Source: Pseudomonas sp. TH31 (GTDB lineage: Bacteria; Pseudomonadota; Gammaproteobacteria; Pseudomonadales; Pseudomonadaceae). From it: DNA of 64,000 bases. The stretch covers positions 62,001-126,000 of the forward strand of contig NZ_JAEKEZ010000038.1 of the NCBI RefSeq assembly GCF_016650815.1. The letters run 5' to 3'. The notes beneath the pieces are model-generated. The model made no database searches, was not told where the DNA came from, and saw only the letters and a list, made by a program, of their open reading frames with translations. Below, piece by piece: positions 44,834 to 53,234 of this stretch. How positions within the stretch are numbered: position 1 is the first letter of the stretch; each line of letters starts with the position of its first letter. Position numbers and translations under genes: made by a program.

Positions 44834-46273
44834 TCAGCGCTTCACGGCAACTGGCTTATTCAACTCAGCCCGTTTACTCAGCAAGTCAAACACCGCCGGG
44901 TACGCCGGCCGTTCGATGTACCGCCCGGCACCGCGCTCGGCGCGCAGGTCGCCATCGGCCCAGACCACGCGGCCCTGGCTGACGGTATGGCTGGGCACAC
45001 CGCGCACGGTCTTGCCTTCGAAGATGTTGAAGTCCACCTGCTGATGGTGGGTTTTGGCGGAGATGGTTCGCGTACCTTCGGGGTCCCACAGCACCAGATC
45101 CGCATCGGCACCGACGCGGATCGCGCCTTTGCGTGGGTAGAGGTTGAAAATCTTCGCGGTGTTGGTGGAGGTCAGGGCGACGAAGTCCTGCATCGACAGG
45201 CGACCGGTGTTCACGCCTTCATCCCAGAGCACCGCCATGCGGTCTTCAATACCGGCGGTGCCATTCGGGATTTTGCTGAAGTCGTCACGTCCGGCGGCTT
45301 TTTGCTCGGCGCAGAAGCAGCAGTGGTCGGTGGCGGTGGTGTGCAGGTTGCCCGATTGCAAACCGTGCCAAAGCGCTTCCTGATGGCCGCGAGGGCGGAA
45401 GGGCGGGCTCATCACGTAACCGGCGGCGGTCTGCCAGTCCGGGTGCTGGTAGACACTGTCGTCCAGCAGCAGATGCCCGGCCAACACTTCGCCGTAGACC
45501 GGTTGACCTTTGCTGCGGGCGTAGGTGATTTCGTCAAGGGCTTCCTTGGTCGAGACATGCACCAGGTACAGCGGCGTGCCGATGGTTTCGGCAATGCGAA
45601 TCGCCCGGCTGGCCGCTTCACCTTCCACTTGCGAAGGTCGCGACAGCGGATGCGCTTCCGGGCCGGTGATGCCCTGGGCCATCAACTTGCGTTGCAGGTG
45701 ATAGACCAGTTCGCCGTTCTCCGCATGCACGGTTGGCACCGCACCGAGTTCCAGGCAGCGCTCGAAACTGGCCACCAGGGTGTCGTCGGCGGCCATGATC
45801 GCGTTCTTGTAAGCCATGAAATGCTTGAAGCTGTTGATGCCGTGGTGGCTGACCAGTTCGGCCATTTCCTCGCGGACCTGTTCGCTCCACCAGGTAATTG
45901 CCACGTGGAAACCGTAGTCCGATGCCGACTTCTCGGCCCAGCCGCGCCACTGATGGAACGCTTCCATCAAGGACTGCTGCGGATTGGGAATCACGAAGTC
46001 GATGATCGACGTCGTGCCACCGGCCAGACCCGCCGCCGTGCCACTGAAGAAGTCTTCACTGGCCACCGTGCCCATGAAGGGCAGTTGCATGTGCGTGTGG
46101 GGGTCGATGCCGCCGGGCATCAGGTATTGGCCGCTGCCGTCGATTTCTTCGGCACCCGCCGGAACATCCAGATTGTTGCCGATGGCTTTAATCACGCCGT
46201 CGGCGCAATAGACGTCGGCGCGATAACTTTCATCATGGGTAATAACGGTGGCGCCACGGATCAACAGAGACAT
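44834..46273 (-). CDS. hydA: Dihydropyrimidinase
   Basis: This 479-residue amidohydrolase opens dihydrouracil and dihydrothymine rings, or hydantoins. Zinc ligands appear in GGIDPHTHMQLPF, carboxylated Lys in NSFKHFMAYKNAIMA, and His in VPTVHAENGE and LYLVHVSTKEALDE; Asp in TDHCCFCAEQKAAGRDDF. It is transcribed with preTA in the same direction, separated by a REP block. Confidence 0.94.
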   Translation of the reverse strand: MSLLIRGATVITHDESYRADVYCADGVIKAIGNNLDVPAGAEEIDGSGQYLMPGGIDPHTHMQLPFMGTVASEDFFSGTAAGLAGGTTSIIDFVIPNPQQSLMEAFHQWRGWAEKSASDYGFHVAITWWSEQVREEMAELVSHHGINSFKHFMAYKNAIMAADDTLVASFERCLELGAVPTVHAENGELVYHLQRKLMAQGITGPEAHPLSRPSQVEGEAASRAIRIAETIGTPLYLVHVSTKEALDEITYARSKGQPVYGEVLAGHLLLDDSVYQHPDWQTAAGYVMSPPFRPRGHQEALWHGLQSGNLHTTATDHCCFCAEQKAAGRDDFSKIPNGTAGIEDRMAVLWDEGVNTGRLSMQDFVALTSTNTAKIFNLYPRKGAIRVGADADLVLWDPEGTRTISAKTHHQQVDFNIFEGKTVRGVPSHTVSQGRVVWADGDLRAERGAGRYIERPAYPAVFDLLSKRAELNKPVAVKR

Positions 46274-46470
46274 TCCGAGTTCCTCGCAGGCATGACCGAC
46301 TGATGCCGGTTCTAAATGTTTTATATGAAGCCAACGAAAACAGGTGTATTCCTGTCATCGCTGTCAGGATTAAAAGCTAGCTGGTGTTAATGGAATGAGC
46401 AAGAATATTTTTTATAAGCTTATGTTGATATTAAATCGTTGATAAATAACGATTAAATATAAAAGTAACC

Positions 46471-46496
46471 AAAATGGTGAGGCCTCTCACCATTTT
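46471..46496. promoter_or_regulatory. Palindrome, possible operator 1
   Basis: Perfect 11-bp arms AAAATGGTGAG and CTCACCATTTT are separated by GCCT. TTGACA follows at 46504. It has no T-tract on either side, so it fits an operator better than a terminator. Confidence 0.5.
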
Positions 46497-46692
46497 GACG
46501 CACTTGACAGGATCTGAAAATCGACGAGATTTCTTATGTGAAATCAGCCGTTTGAGGAGGGTCTATGGTTGATCCGCAACTTTAAAAAAAGATTCATGCA
46601 CCAGATTGAGTCCTGACTGTTCGGACAACTTGCAGCCCATTCGGCCCGAGCGGTGTGACAAGTAACCGAAGATTCAATGGTTGGATAAATAA

Positions 46693-46710
46693 AACTGATG
46701 AACATCAGTT
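46693..46710. promoter_or_regulatory. Palindrome, possible operator 2
   Basis: Perfect 8-bp arms AACTGATG and CATCAGTT with AA between. It is about 185 bp upstream of the transporter start. Confidence 0.45.
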
Positions 46711-46893
46711 GGTTATAAAGTTTTTATGGCACGGCCCGATGCGCAAGCGGGGCACCCGGCACGTTTATTGATGCCGCCGCTGACGCCTTGGCCGGTTTGT
46801 AAAAGTTGTCAGTTCCTCCGGCCATCGTCGGCTCGCGCTCCCTGGCGCCAGCCCCTGATGAGCAAAAATAATTCAAAGAACAGTGGAGCGGCC

Positions 46894-48378
46894 ATGCAAC
46901 AGATCAGATCGCAAGTGACCGAACGCGACGGCTTGTTTGAGCTCGAAGCCGGCACCGACGTCCTCGACAGTCCCCGTTACAACCACGACATGGCACCGAC
47001 CAAGGTGCACGAACGAACCTGGAACAAATGGCACATCACCGCGCTGTGGATCGGCATGTCGGTTTGCGTGCCGACCTACACCCTTGGCGGGGTGCTGACG
47101 GCGTACTTTGGCTTGAGCGTTGGCGAAGCGCTGCTGGCGATTCTGCTGGCCAACCTGATCGTGCTGATCCCGCTGACCCTCAACGCGTTTGCCGGGACCA
47201 AATACGGCATTCCGTTCCCGGTGTTGCTGCGTTCGTCCTTCGGCATCCTTGGCTCCAACGTGCCGTGCCTGATTCGCGCCCTGGTGGCGTGTGGCTGGTT
47301 CGGTATCCAGACGATGTTCGGCGGGTTGGCGATCCACCTGTTTCTGGGCTCGATTTTCGAGGGCTGGAAAGCCCTCGGCGGGACCGGGGAAGTCATTGGT
47401 TTCATGATCTTCTGGTCGCTGAACCTGTGGGTGGTGCTGCGCGGTGCCGAGTCGATCAAATGGCTGGAAACCCTGTCTGCACCGCTTCTGGTGGCGGTCG
47501 GTATAGGTCTGCTGGTGTGGGCGATGCCCAATGTGTCGATGAGCGAGTTGCTGGCGATTCCACCGAAACGTCCTGAAGGCGCGAGCGTGGTCAGTTACTT
47601 CGCCGCCGGGCTGACGGCGATGGTCGGGTTCTGGGCCACCTTGTCGCTGAATATCCCGGACTTCAGCCGCTACGCCAAAAGCCAGAAGGATCAGATCCTC
47701 GGGCAGATTTTCGGCCTGCCGCTGACCATGTTCCTGTTCGCCTCCCTCGGCGTGATCATGACCGCTGCGTCGGTGAAACTGGTGGGCGTCACCGTCTCTG
47801 ACCCGGTCAGCCTGATCGGGCATATCCAGAGCCCGGTGTGGGTGGCGGTGGCCATGGCGCTGATCATCATCGCCACGCTGTCGACCAACACGGCGGCCAA
47901 TATCGTGTCGCCAACCAACGACTTCCAGAACATCGCACCGAAGGTGATCAACCGCACTAAAGCAGTCATGCTGACCGGTCTGGTCGGCTTGCTGCTGATG
48001 GGCCATGAATTGCTGAAAAAGCTTGGGCTGATCGTTTCCGACGTGAGCCTGGAAACGGTCTATTCCAACTGGTTGCTGGGGTATTCAAGCCTGCTCGGGC
48101 CCATCGCCGGGATCATGGTGGTGGACTATTTCCTGATCAAGAAACAGCAACTGGATTTGGCCGGGCTCTATCGCGATGACGTGTACCCGGCGTGGAACTG
48201 GTTTGGGTTTATCGCGTTTGGCGTGCCGGTGGTGTTGACGTTGCTGTCGCTGGGCAGCAGCGCATTCAGCTGGTTCTACAGCTATGGCTGGTTTACCGGG
48301 TCGGCGCTGGGAGGGTTGATTTATTACGGGTTGTGTTCGATGCGAAGCAGCCCGTCCATCGCGAAATCTCCGGTGTAG
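46894..48378 (+). CDS. NCS1-family nucleobase/hydantoin transporter
   Basis: This 494-residue transporter has about 12 hydrophobic segments and the NCS1 blocks WNKWHITALWIGMSVCVPTYTLGG, GFWATLSLNIPDFSRYAKSQKDQ and STNTAANIVSPTNDFQNIAPK. It likely imports uracil, dihydropyrimidine or hydantoin with the catabolic genes around it. I chose ATG 46894 because GGAG is 5 nt upstream; ATG 46858 has no such site. Confidence 0.9.
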   Translation: MQQIRSQVTERDGLFELEAGTDVLDSPRYNHDMAPTKVHERTWNKWHITALWIGMSVCVPTYTLGGVLTAYFGLSVGEALLAILLANLIVLIPLTLNAFAGTKYGIPFPVLLRSSFGILGSNVPCLIRALVACGWFGIQTMFGGLAIHLFLGSIFEGWKALGGTGEVIGFMIFWSLNLWVVLRGAESIKWLETLSAPLLVAVGIGLLVWAMPNVSMSELLAIPPKRPEGASVVSYFAAGLTAMVGFWATLSLNIPDFSRYAKSQKDQILGQIFGLPLTMFLFASLGVIMTAASVKLVGVTVSDPVSLIGHIQSPVWVAVAMALIIIATLSTNTAANIVSPTNDFQNIAPKVINRTKAVMLTGLVGLLLMGHELLKKLGLIVSDVSLETVYSNWLLGYSSLLGPIAGIMVVDYFLIKKQQLDLAGLYRDDVYPAWNWFGFIAFGVPVVLTLLSLGSSAFSWFYSYGWFTGSALGGLIYYGLCSMRSSPSIAKSPV

Positions 48379-48387
48379 CGTATGGCC

Positions 48388-48458
48388 TCATCGCGAGCAA
48401 GCTTTGCTCCTACAGGTTTGCGCCGACCCTCTGTAGAAGCAAAGCTTGCTCGCGATGG
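48388..48458. repeat. REP doublet, type GTAGGAGCAAAGCTTGCTCG
   Basis: Arms ATCGCGAGCAAGCTTTGCTC and AGCAAAGCTTGCTCGCGATG lie between the transporter and hydC. Confidence 0.84.
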
Positions 48459-48521
48459 CAGCCTCAAACACACCCAAAAATTGCCTGAAGAAACCTATAA
48501 CAACTGCCTGAGGAGATCCCC

Positions 48522-49805
48522 ATGAACGCTGCCGTAGACGTTCTGCAATCCACCCATCAGCACATCAACCGCGACCGCCTGTGGCAGTCGCTCATGGAAC
48601 TGGCCAAGCTCGGCGCCACGGTCAAGGGCGGCGTGTGTCGTCTGGCCCTGACCGACCTCGACCGCCAGGCCCGGGATATTTTCGTCAATTGGTGCGAAGA
48701 GGCCGGTTGCACCGTCAGCATCGATGCCGTCGGCAATATCTTTGCCCGCCGCCCCGGCCGTAACCCGAACCTGCCACCAGTGATGACCGGCAGCCACATC
48801 GACACCCAACCCACGGGCGGCAAGTTCGACGGCTGTTTCGGCGTGCTCGCCGGGGTCGAAGTGCTGCGCACCCTCAATGATCTCGGTGTGGAAACCGAAG
48901 CGCCGCTGGAAGTGGTGGTCTGGACCAACGAAGAAGGCTCGCGTTTCGCCCCGTGCATGATGGGTTCGGGCGTGTTCGCGGAAAAATTCACCCTCGAAGA
49001 AACCCTGGCCAAGGTCGATGCCGATGGCGTCACCGTTGGTGAGGCGCTCAATGCCATCGGTTACGCCGGCCCACGCGAAGTCAGCGGCCATGCGGTCGGT
49101 GCCTATTTCGAGGCGCACATCGAGCAAGGCCCGATCCTCGAAGACGAGCACAAAACCATTGGCATCGTCATGGGCGCCCTTGGCCAGAAATGGTTCGACC
49201 TGAAACTGCGCGGCGTCGAAGCCCACGCCGGCCCGACCCCGATGCATCTGCGCAAGGATGCCCTGGTCGGTGCCGCCGTCATCGTCGGCGCGGTCAATCG
49301 CGCCGCGCTCGGCCATCAACCTCACGCCTGCGGCACCGTCGGTTGCCTGCAAGCCTATCCCGGCTCGCGCAACGTCATCCCCGGCGAGGTGCGCATGACC
49401 CTCGACTTCCGGCATTTGGAACCGGCACGCCTGGATTCGATGATCGCCGAAGTCCGCCAAGTCATCGAAACCACCTGCGAGGAACACGGCCTGACCTTCG
49501 AACTGACCCCCACCGCCGACTTCCCGCCGCTGTATTTCGACAAGGGCTGCGTCGAAGCGGTCCGCGGCGCGGCACAAGGCCTTGGCCTGTCTCACATGGA
49601 GATCGTCAGCGGGGCAGGGCACGACGCAATTTTCGTCGCCGAACTCGGCCCGGCCGGGATGATCTTCGTGCCATGTGAAGGCGGCATCAGCCACAACGAA
49701 ATCGAAAACGCCGCGCCGGACGACCTGGCGGCCGGGTGTGCGGTGTTGTTGCGGGCGATGCTGGCGGCGTCGGCGGCGATCGCCAGTGGGCAGTTGGCGG
49801 CTTGA
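48522..49805 (+). CDS. hydC: Zn-dependent N-carbamoyl-beta-alanine amidohydrolase (beta-ureidopropionase-type)
   Basis: This 427-residue M20-family amidase hydrolyses the carbamoyl product of dihydropyrimidinase to a beta-amino acid, CO2 and ammonia. Metal sites are visible in TGSHIDTQPTGGKFDGCFG, VWTNEEGSRFAPCMMGS and AHIEQGPILE, and a final His is in MIFVPCEGGISHNEIE. The dimerisation lid domain holds AHAGPTPMHLRKDALVGA. It completes the three-step pathway within this cluster. The AmaB/HydC name depends on substrate, which sequence cannot fix. Confidence 0.92.
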   Translation: MNAAVDVLQSTHQHINRDRLWQSLMELAKLGATVKGGVCRLALTDLDRQARDIFVNWCEEAGCTVSIDAVGNIFARRPGRNPNLPPVMTGSHIDTQPTGGKFDGCFGVLAGVEVLRTLNDLGVETEAPLEVVVWTNEEGSRFAPCMMGSGVFAEKFTLEETLAKVDADGVTVGEALNAIGYAGPREVSGHAVGAYFEAHIEQGPILEDEHKTIGIVMGALGQKWFDLKLRGVEAHAGPTPMHLRKDALVGAAVIVGAVNRAALGHQPHACGTVGCLQAYPGSRNVIPGEVRMTLDFRHLEPARLDSMIAEVRQVIETTCEEHGLTFELTPTADFPPLYFDKGCVEAVRGAAQGLGLSHMEIVSGAGHDAIFVAELGPAGMIFVPCEGGISHNEIENAAPDDLAAGCAVLLRAMLAASAAIASGQLAA

Positions 49806-49809
49806 TGGT

Positions 49810-49864
49810 AAAGGCTCGCAACCTTCGGCAGCGCCTGTGAGCGCTGCAGCAGGTTGCGAGCTTT
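49810..49864. terminator. Nested hairpin after hydC
   Basis: Outer arms AAGGCTCGCAACC and GGTTGCGAGCTTT (one mismatch) enclose an inner perfect hairpin GCAGCGC/GCGCTGC. The only T-run is the TTT that ends the outer arm, so termination is probable but not certain. Confidence 0.6.
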
Positions 49865-49878
49865 ATGTTGATGATTCA

Positions 49879-50280
49879 ATGACGCGCTTGCAGCACTTTG
49901 AACACCAGCAGCCCCCCAGCATGGCGATTGAGCATTGGAAACGGTTGAAGCCGCACACCGGTCTGCCCCAGGTGTTCGCACAAATGACCGTGTGGAATGC
50001 CGAAACGTTGATCCATCAGCACCGTTCAACGATTACTCGGTGGCTGGCATCGCAAGGGGAGGATTGGCTGCTGAATGTCATTGGCATCAACGAGGGCAAG
50101 AGCTATTTTTTGCTCGAACCTTTGACCAGCCAGGAGAAGTTGAGCCAACTGCTGCGGCTCGATTGTCAGGGTGGGATGGTTGTGCTTGAGCGGTCGCTGC
50201 TGCGCAAGGAGTTGATAGCGATGAGCGCCGAAAAGATCGCAGCCTGCGGCAGCTCCTACGATGAGCTTATACACCCGTAG
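49879..50280 (+). CDS. Hypothetical protein with REP-derived C-terminus
   Basis: This 133-residue protein is not recognised as a known family. The body HWKRLKPHTGLPQVFAQM, TRWLASQGEDWLLNVIGI and LSQLLRLDCQGGMVVLERSL reads as a folded, amphipathic protein. The final portion from about residue 118, KIAACGSSYDE, is a translated REP half-site, so the original stop has been overwritten. Start ATG 49879 is tentative; ATG 49921 (MAIEHW) also fits. No signal peptide or membrane segment. Confidence 0.5.
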   Translation: MTRLQHFEHQQPPSMAIEHWKRLKPHTGLPQVFAQMTVWNAETLIHQHRSTITRWLASQGEDWLLNVIGINEGKSYFLLEPLTSQEKLSQLLRLDCQGGMVVLERSLLRKELIAMSAEKIAACGSSYDELIHP

Positions 50281-50394
50281 AGTTGCGAACATCCGTACGC
50301 CCCCTGTAGGAGCTGCCGAAGGCTGCGATCTTTTGATTCTGATTCTAAAAAACAACCTCAAAAGATCGCAGGCTTCGCCAGCTCCTACAGGGAA
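50230..50394. repeat. REP cluster, type GTAGGAGCTGCCGAAGGCTG
   Basis: A half-REP (AAAAGATCGCAGCCTGCGGC at 50230) overlaps the preceding gene. A full doublet at 50303-50392 has arms CTGTAGGAGCTGCCGAAGGC and GGCTTCGCCAGCTCCTACAG. The doublet's two arms belong to different REP subtypes. Confidence 0.8.
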
Positions 50395-50469
50395 CGGGTG
50401 ACAACCCCGCGCGGTCGTAATCTTCACAGGGCGGTGCGTAAAAGCGCCGCCGCACTTTGTGGAGACCCA

Positions 50470-51966
50470 ATGAGCCAGGACGTCCTGACCACCGAAACCA
50501 ATCGTCGCCAGTTGCAGCAGATTATCGCCGGTTTGTCCGACGGGGTGATTTTGCTGGAGCTCAACCAGACCATCCTCTGGGCCAATGCCGCTGCGCTGGC
50601 GATGCATGGTGTCAGCGAGATCGACGAGTTGGGAGCCAATGCCGAGGAGTACGCCAAGCGTTTTGCCTTGCGCTTTCGCAACAATCATCCGGTGCTGGCG
50701 GACAACTACCCGATCAGCCGCATCGCTCGGGGTGAAGTCTTCAGTGACGTACTGGTGGAAGTGACACCGGCCGACGACGAAACGCGGATGTGGGTTCACA
50801 GCGTGCGCAGTATGCAACTGGCCGACAGCGCCGGTGCGCCGGAATCCCTGGTGTTGATCATGAATGACGTCACCGAGTGGGCCAGCGCCGAGCAGCGTTT
50901 CGAAAAGACCTTCAACGCCAATCCAGCCCCCGCGGTGATCTGCCGCCTCAGTGATTTGCGTTACATCAAGGTCAATACGGGCTTCCTGGAAATGACCGGC
51001 TACACCCGTGATCAAGTCATCGGCGTGTCAACCTATGAACTGGATATCCTCGAAGGCGCGGAAAAGAAGGACCTCGCGATTGAACGCCTGCGAGAGCGCG
51101 CGACAATCCCGCAAATGCAGGCCGAGCTGAAATTGGCTGATGGCGGCAGCAAGCAGGTGGTCGTGGCCGGGCAACCCCTGCAGCTCAACGAAGAAGACTG
51201 CATGCTGTTTTCCTTCGTCGACATGGAGCCACGGCACAAGGTCGAGGTGGCCCTGCGTCAAAGTGAAGAGCGCTTCGCCAAGGCCTTCCGCCTGACCCCG
51301 GTGCCGACGCTGGTGTGCAGCGCCGAGAATCAATTGGTGATTGATGTCAACGAAGCCTTCCTCGAAACCCTCGCTTACCCCAGTGAAGAAGTGCTCGGCA
51401 AGACCGTGGCAGAAATGGACTTTATCGATGACAAGGGCGCTCGCACGCGACTGTTTGCTGCACTGGAGAAGGCCTGCAGGCTGGATCGCGTTGATGTCCG
51501 GGTGCGCAAGAAGGGCGACGAATTGCTTGATTGTGCTGTCTCGGCCGACACCGTGAACATTCATGACAGCCCTTGCTACCTGCTGGTGTTTATGGACATC
51601 ACCGAGCGCAAACGCACAGAGTTGGAGTTGGTGTCAGCGATTGAAGAGGTGATGAAGGATGCGTCCTGGTTCAGCCGCACCCTGATCGAAAAACTCGCCA
51701 ACGTGAAGAGCGTCAATTCGCCGAAGTTGTCCAGCGTGTCCTTCACTGACCTGACTGCCAGGGAACGCGATGTGCTTGGGCTGATCTGCGAAGGCCTGGC
51801 CGACAAGGAAATCGCCGCGCGCCTGAAACTGGCGCCGAACACGGTGCGAAATCATGTCGCCACGGTGTATTCCAAACTTGATGTGCACAGTCGCAGCGAG
51901 GCGATTGTCTGGGCACGGGAGCGCGGTTTGTTCTCCAGTGAATGGCGGCCAAAGGGCCCGCGATAA
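50470..51966 (+). CDS. Triple-PAS LuxR-type regulator
   Basis: This 498-residue soluble regulator has three PAS domains (about 10-135, 140-260, 265-385; for example LSDGVILLELNQTILWANAAALAMHG) and no kinase. A LuxR helix-turn-helix ends the protein: LTARERDVLGLICEGLADKEIAARLKLAPNTVRNHVATVYSKLDVHSRSEAIVWARE. The PAS domains probably sense a ligand or redox state and control DNA binding directly. The target is unknown. ATG 50470 follows GTGGAGACCCA. Confidence 0.87.
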   Translation: MSQDVLTTETNRRQLQQIIAGLSDGVILLELNQTILWANAAALAMHGVSEIDELGANAEEYAKRFALRFRNNHPVLADNYPISRIARGEVFSDVLVEVTPADDETRMWVHSVRSMQLADSAGAPESLVLIMNDVTEWASAEQRFEKTFNANPAPAVICRLSDLRYIKVNTGFLEMTGYTRDQVIGVSTYELDILEGAEKKDLAIERLRERATIPQMQAELKLADGGSKQVVVAGQPLQLNEEDCMLFSFVDMEPRHKVEVALRQSEERFAKAFRLTPVPTLVCSAENQLVIDVNEAFLETLAYPSEEVLGKTVAEMDFIDDKGARTRLFAALEKACRLDRVDVRVRKKGDELLDCAVSADTVNIHDSPCYLLVFMDITERKRTELELVSAIEEVMKDASWFSRTLIEKLANVKSVNSPKLSSVSFTDLTARERDVLGLICEGLADKEIAARLKLAPNTVRNHVATVYSKLDVHSRSEAIVWARERGLFSSEWRPKGPR

Positions 51967-51998
51967 GGTGCAAATGCACTAGCCGCAACGGTGCAAAT
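51967..51998. promoter_or_regulatory. Direct repeat GGTGCAAAT upstream of DUF1652 gene
   Basis: GGTGCAAAT occurs at 51967 and again at 51990. The first copy is extended to the palindrome GTGCAAATGCAC. This could be a binding site for the LuxR protein just upstream; inference only. Confidence 0.35.
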
Positions 51999-52100
51999 TA
52001 GTGTGTTGGGCGGGTCGGGCTGTTCTTAGTCTGTAAGGGTGCGAAAGACGTCTCAGGGCAACTATCGCGTCCCCTTCGAAACAGCTAAAGGAACAGCCAC

Positions 52101-52154
52101 ATGGGTAACGATCAGTTCGACAGCGTGTTCAATTTTGCACTGTCGGTCGGGTGA
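52101..52154 (+). CDS. Possible 17-residue small ORF before DUF1652 gene
   Basis: The ATG at 52101 is preceded by AAAGGA at an 8-nt distance and is followed by MGNDQFDSVFNFALSVG and TGA. It ends 5 bp before the DUF1652 ATG, so it could be a leader peptide that couples translation. Short length makes this weak. Confidence 0.25.
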   Translation: MGNDQFDSVFNFALSVG

Positions 52155-52159
52155 GTCAG

Positions 52160-52408
52160 ATGATCCATTTGACGCAGTTGCGTGCTCAATTGGAGCAAGG
52201 CTTTTCGCCGCTGGCTTGTGATTGCGCGCTCACCGGAGACAACTCCTTGACCGTGAAGCTCTATCACCCGATGTCGGGGCAGGTGGATCTGGTGGTCAGC
52301 GGCTTGAGTATTGTGAACCTGCGGTCGCCGGAGGCGGTGGTGGCGTTGATTGAAGAGCTGCGGTACGAGCTGCAGACCAATGCGCTGCATCGCCCTGAAA
52401 CGTCATAA
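52160..52408 (+). CDS. DUF1652 protein
   Basis: This 82-residue protein of the Pseudomonas-restricted DUF1652 family carries LEQGFSPLACDCALTGDNSLTVKLYHPMSGQVDLVVSGLSI and EAVVALIEELRYELQ. No function is known. ATG 52160 is chosen; a GTG at 52151 adds MSQ. Confidence 0.8.
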   Translation: MIHLTQLRAQLEQGFSPLACDCALTGDNSLTVKLYHPMSGQVDLVVSGLSIVNLRSPEAVVALIEELRYELQTNALHRPETS

Positions 52409-52423
52409 GCGATGTACACCATC

Positions 52424-52532
52424 CAATTGTGGGAGCGGCGGTGCGACGATTCGACTTGCTCGCGAACGCGTCCTTTCAGTCGATATTGATGTCGACTGCA
52501 CCGCTTTTGCGAGCAGGCTCGCTCCCACATTA
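52424..52532. repeat. Interrupted REP doublet, type GTGGGAGCGGGC
   Basis: The left arm is split by extra bases (AATTGTGGGAGCGGCGGTGC then GACTTGCTCGCGAACGC), while the right arm TTTTGCGAGCAGGCTCGCTC is normal. The left arm has gained about 13 bp (GGTGCGACGATTC). The remainder of 52409-52715 shows nothing else I can assign. Confidence 0.72.
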
Positions 52533-52715
52533 GATTGATGTTGTTTCCAGCATTTTTGATCGAAACCAAACCCGGTTCTCGGGTGTTTACTGGCATTGGC
52601 CGGCGGCTGGGCTATAAGGAATGCGTGGTACTTATTTTCTGTGACCGGGTCCGCGGCTGCGCGGTGTGGTTTTCGGGTCGCGGAAACACGTCGATCAGCC
52701 ACTGCAGGTCAGCCA

Positions 52716-52943
52716 ATGAACAGTCTTGCGAAACGCTTTTTTACACCACTGTCCCTCGCCTTTTGCGCGGTGATTTTAAGTGCTTGTGCCAGCCCGCCGC
52801 CACCTCCGCCTCCTGCAGCACCGCCACCACCACCTGCTGTACGCACCTGCCAGACGATGGATAAAACCGATGTATTGGGCGATGTGCGCGCGGACGGGCA
52901 GGTGACTCGGGTCACCACGACCACGCGTTGTGTCACTCAATAA
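52716..52943 (+). CDS. Small proline-rich lipoprotein
   Basis: This 75-residue secreted lipoprotein has a signal peptide with lipobox LSAC (LSLAFCAVILSAC) followed by a polyproline tract. A short C-terminal domain with Cys pair (RTCQTMDKTDV, TTRCVTQ) may be disulfide linked. Such small lipoproteins are common in Pseudomonas; function unknown. Confidence 0.75.
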   Translation: MNSLAKRFFTPLSLAFCAVILSACASPPPPPPPAAPPPPPAVRTCQTMDKTDVLGDVRADGQVTRVTTTTRCVTQ

Positions 52944-52961
52944 GCCTGGGCGAAGCCGTCG

Positions 52962-53231
52962 TTGAAGCCCCGTGTCGAGAAAACTGTGCTGGTGGCCGAC
53001 CTGCTCGGCACGGCGGTGTTTGCCGTTGAAGGCGCGATCAGTGCCATGCGCAGTAACCTCGACCTGCTCGGGGTGATGGTGATTTCCTTCATCGTCGCCT
53101 TGGGCGGCGCCGCGGTTTTGATCATCGGGCGGCGTTGCGGCGTGCCGCCCGTGGCCGCCGCGGCGTGCCTGACGTTACGTCTGTTGTCGGTGAACTATGG
53201 CTGGCAGTTGCCGAAGGTCATGGGCGGCTGA
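52962..53231 (+). pseudogene. TRIC-channel (YicG/UPF0126) gene remnant with internal deletion
   Basis: The 89 residues contain the beginning of a TRIC protein (VLVADLLGTAVFAVEGAISAMRSNLDLLGVMVISFIVALGG) joined directly to its end (AAVLIIGRRCGVPPVAAA, LTLRLLSVNYGWQLPKV). Full members are about 200 residues with seven membrane segments and a GGG-x-x-RD loop after LGG, absent here. The frame stays open across the join. A normal ATG is missing; only TTG 52962 is available. I judge it a decayed gene, though a mini-protein could still be made. Confidence 0.7.
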
Positions 53232-53234
53232 GCC

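Larger units (their letters stand above)
46274..46893. other. 620-bp AT-rich divergent regulatory region (hydA / NCS1 transporter)
   Basis: This long spacer between the divergent hydA and transporter genes is distinctly AT-rich from 46370 to 46470, unlike its surroundings. It holds two perfect-arm palindromes (46471-46496 and 46693-46710) and no REP. An open frame from 46726 runs into the transporter, but it reads low-quality Pro/Arg sequence and is not called as coding. Confidence 0.6.

Noticed and set aside
46727..46742. Possible sigma-54 promoter TGGCACGGCCCGATGC upstream of the transporter
   Set aside because: The GG to GC spacing is one base too long and the -12 element is poor.
46726..46893. 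N-terminal extension of the NCS1 transporter
   Set aside because: The extra 56 codons are Pro/Arg-rich, unlike the family; a better ribosome site lies before ATG 46894.
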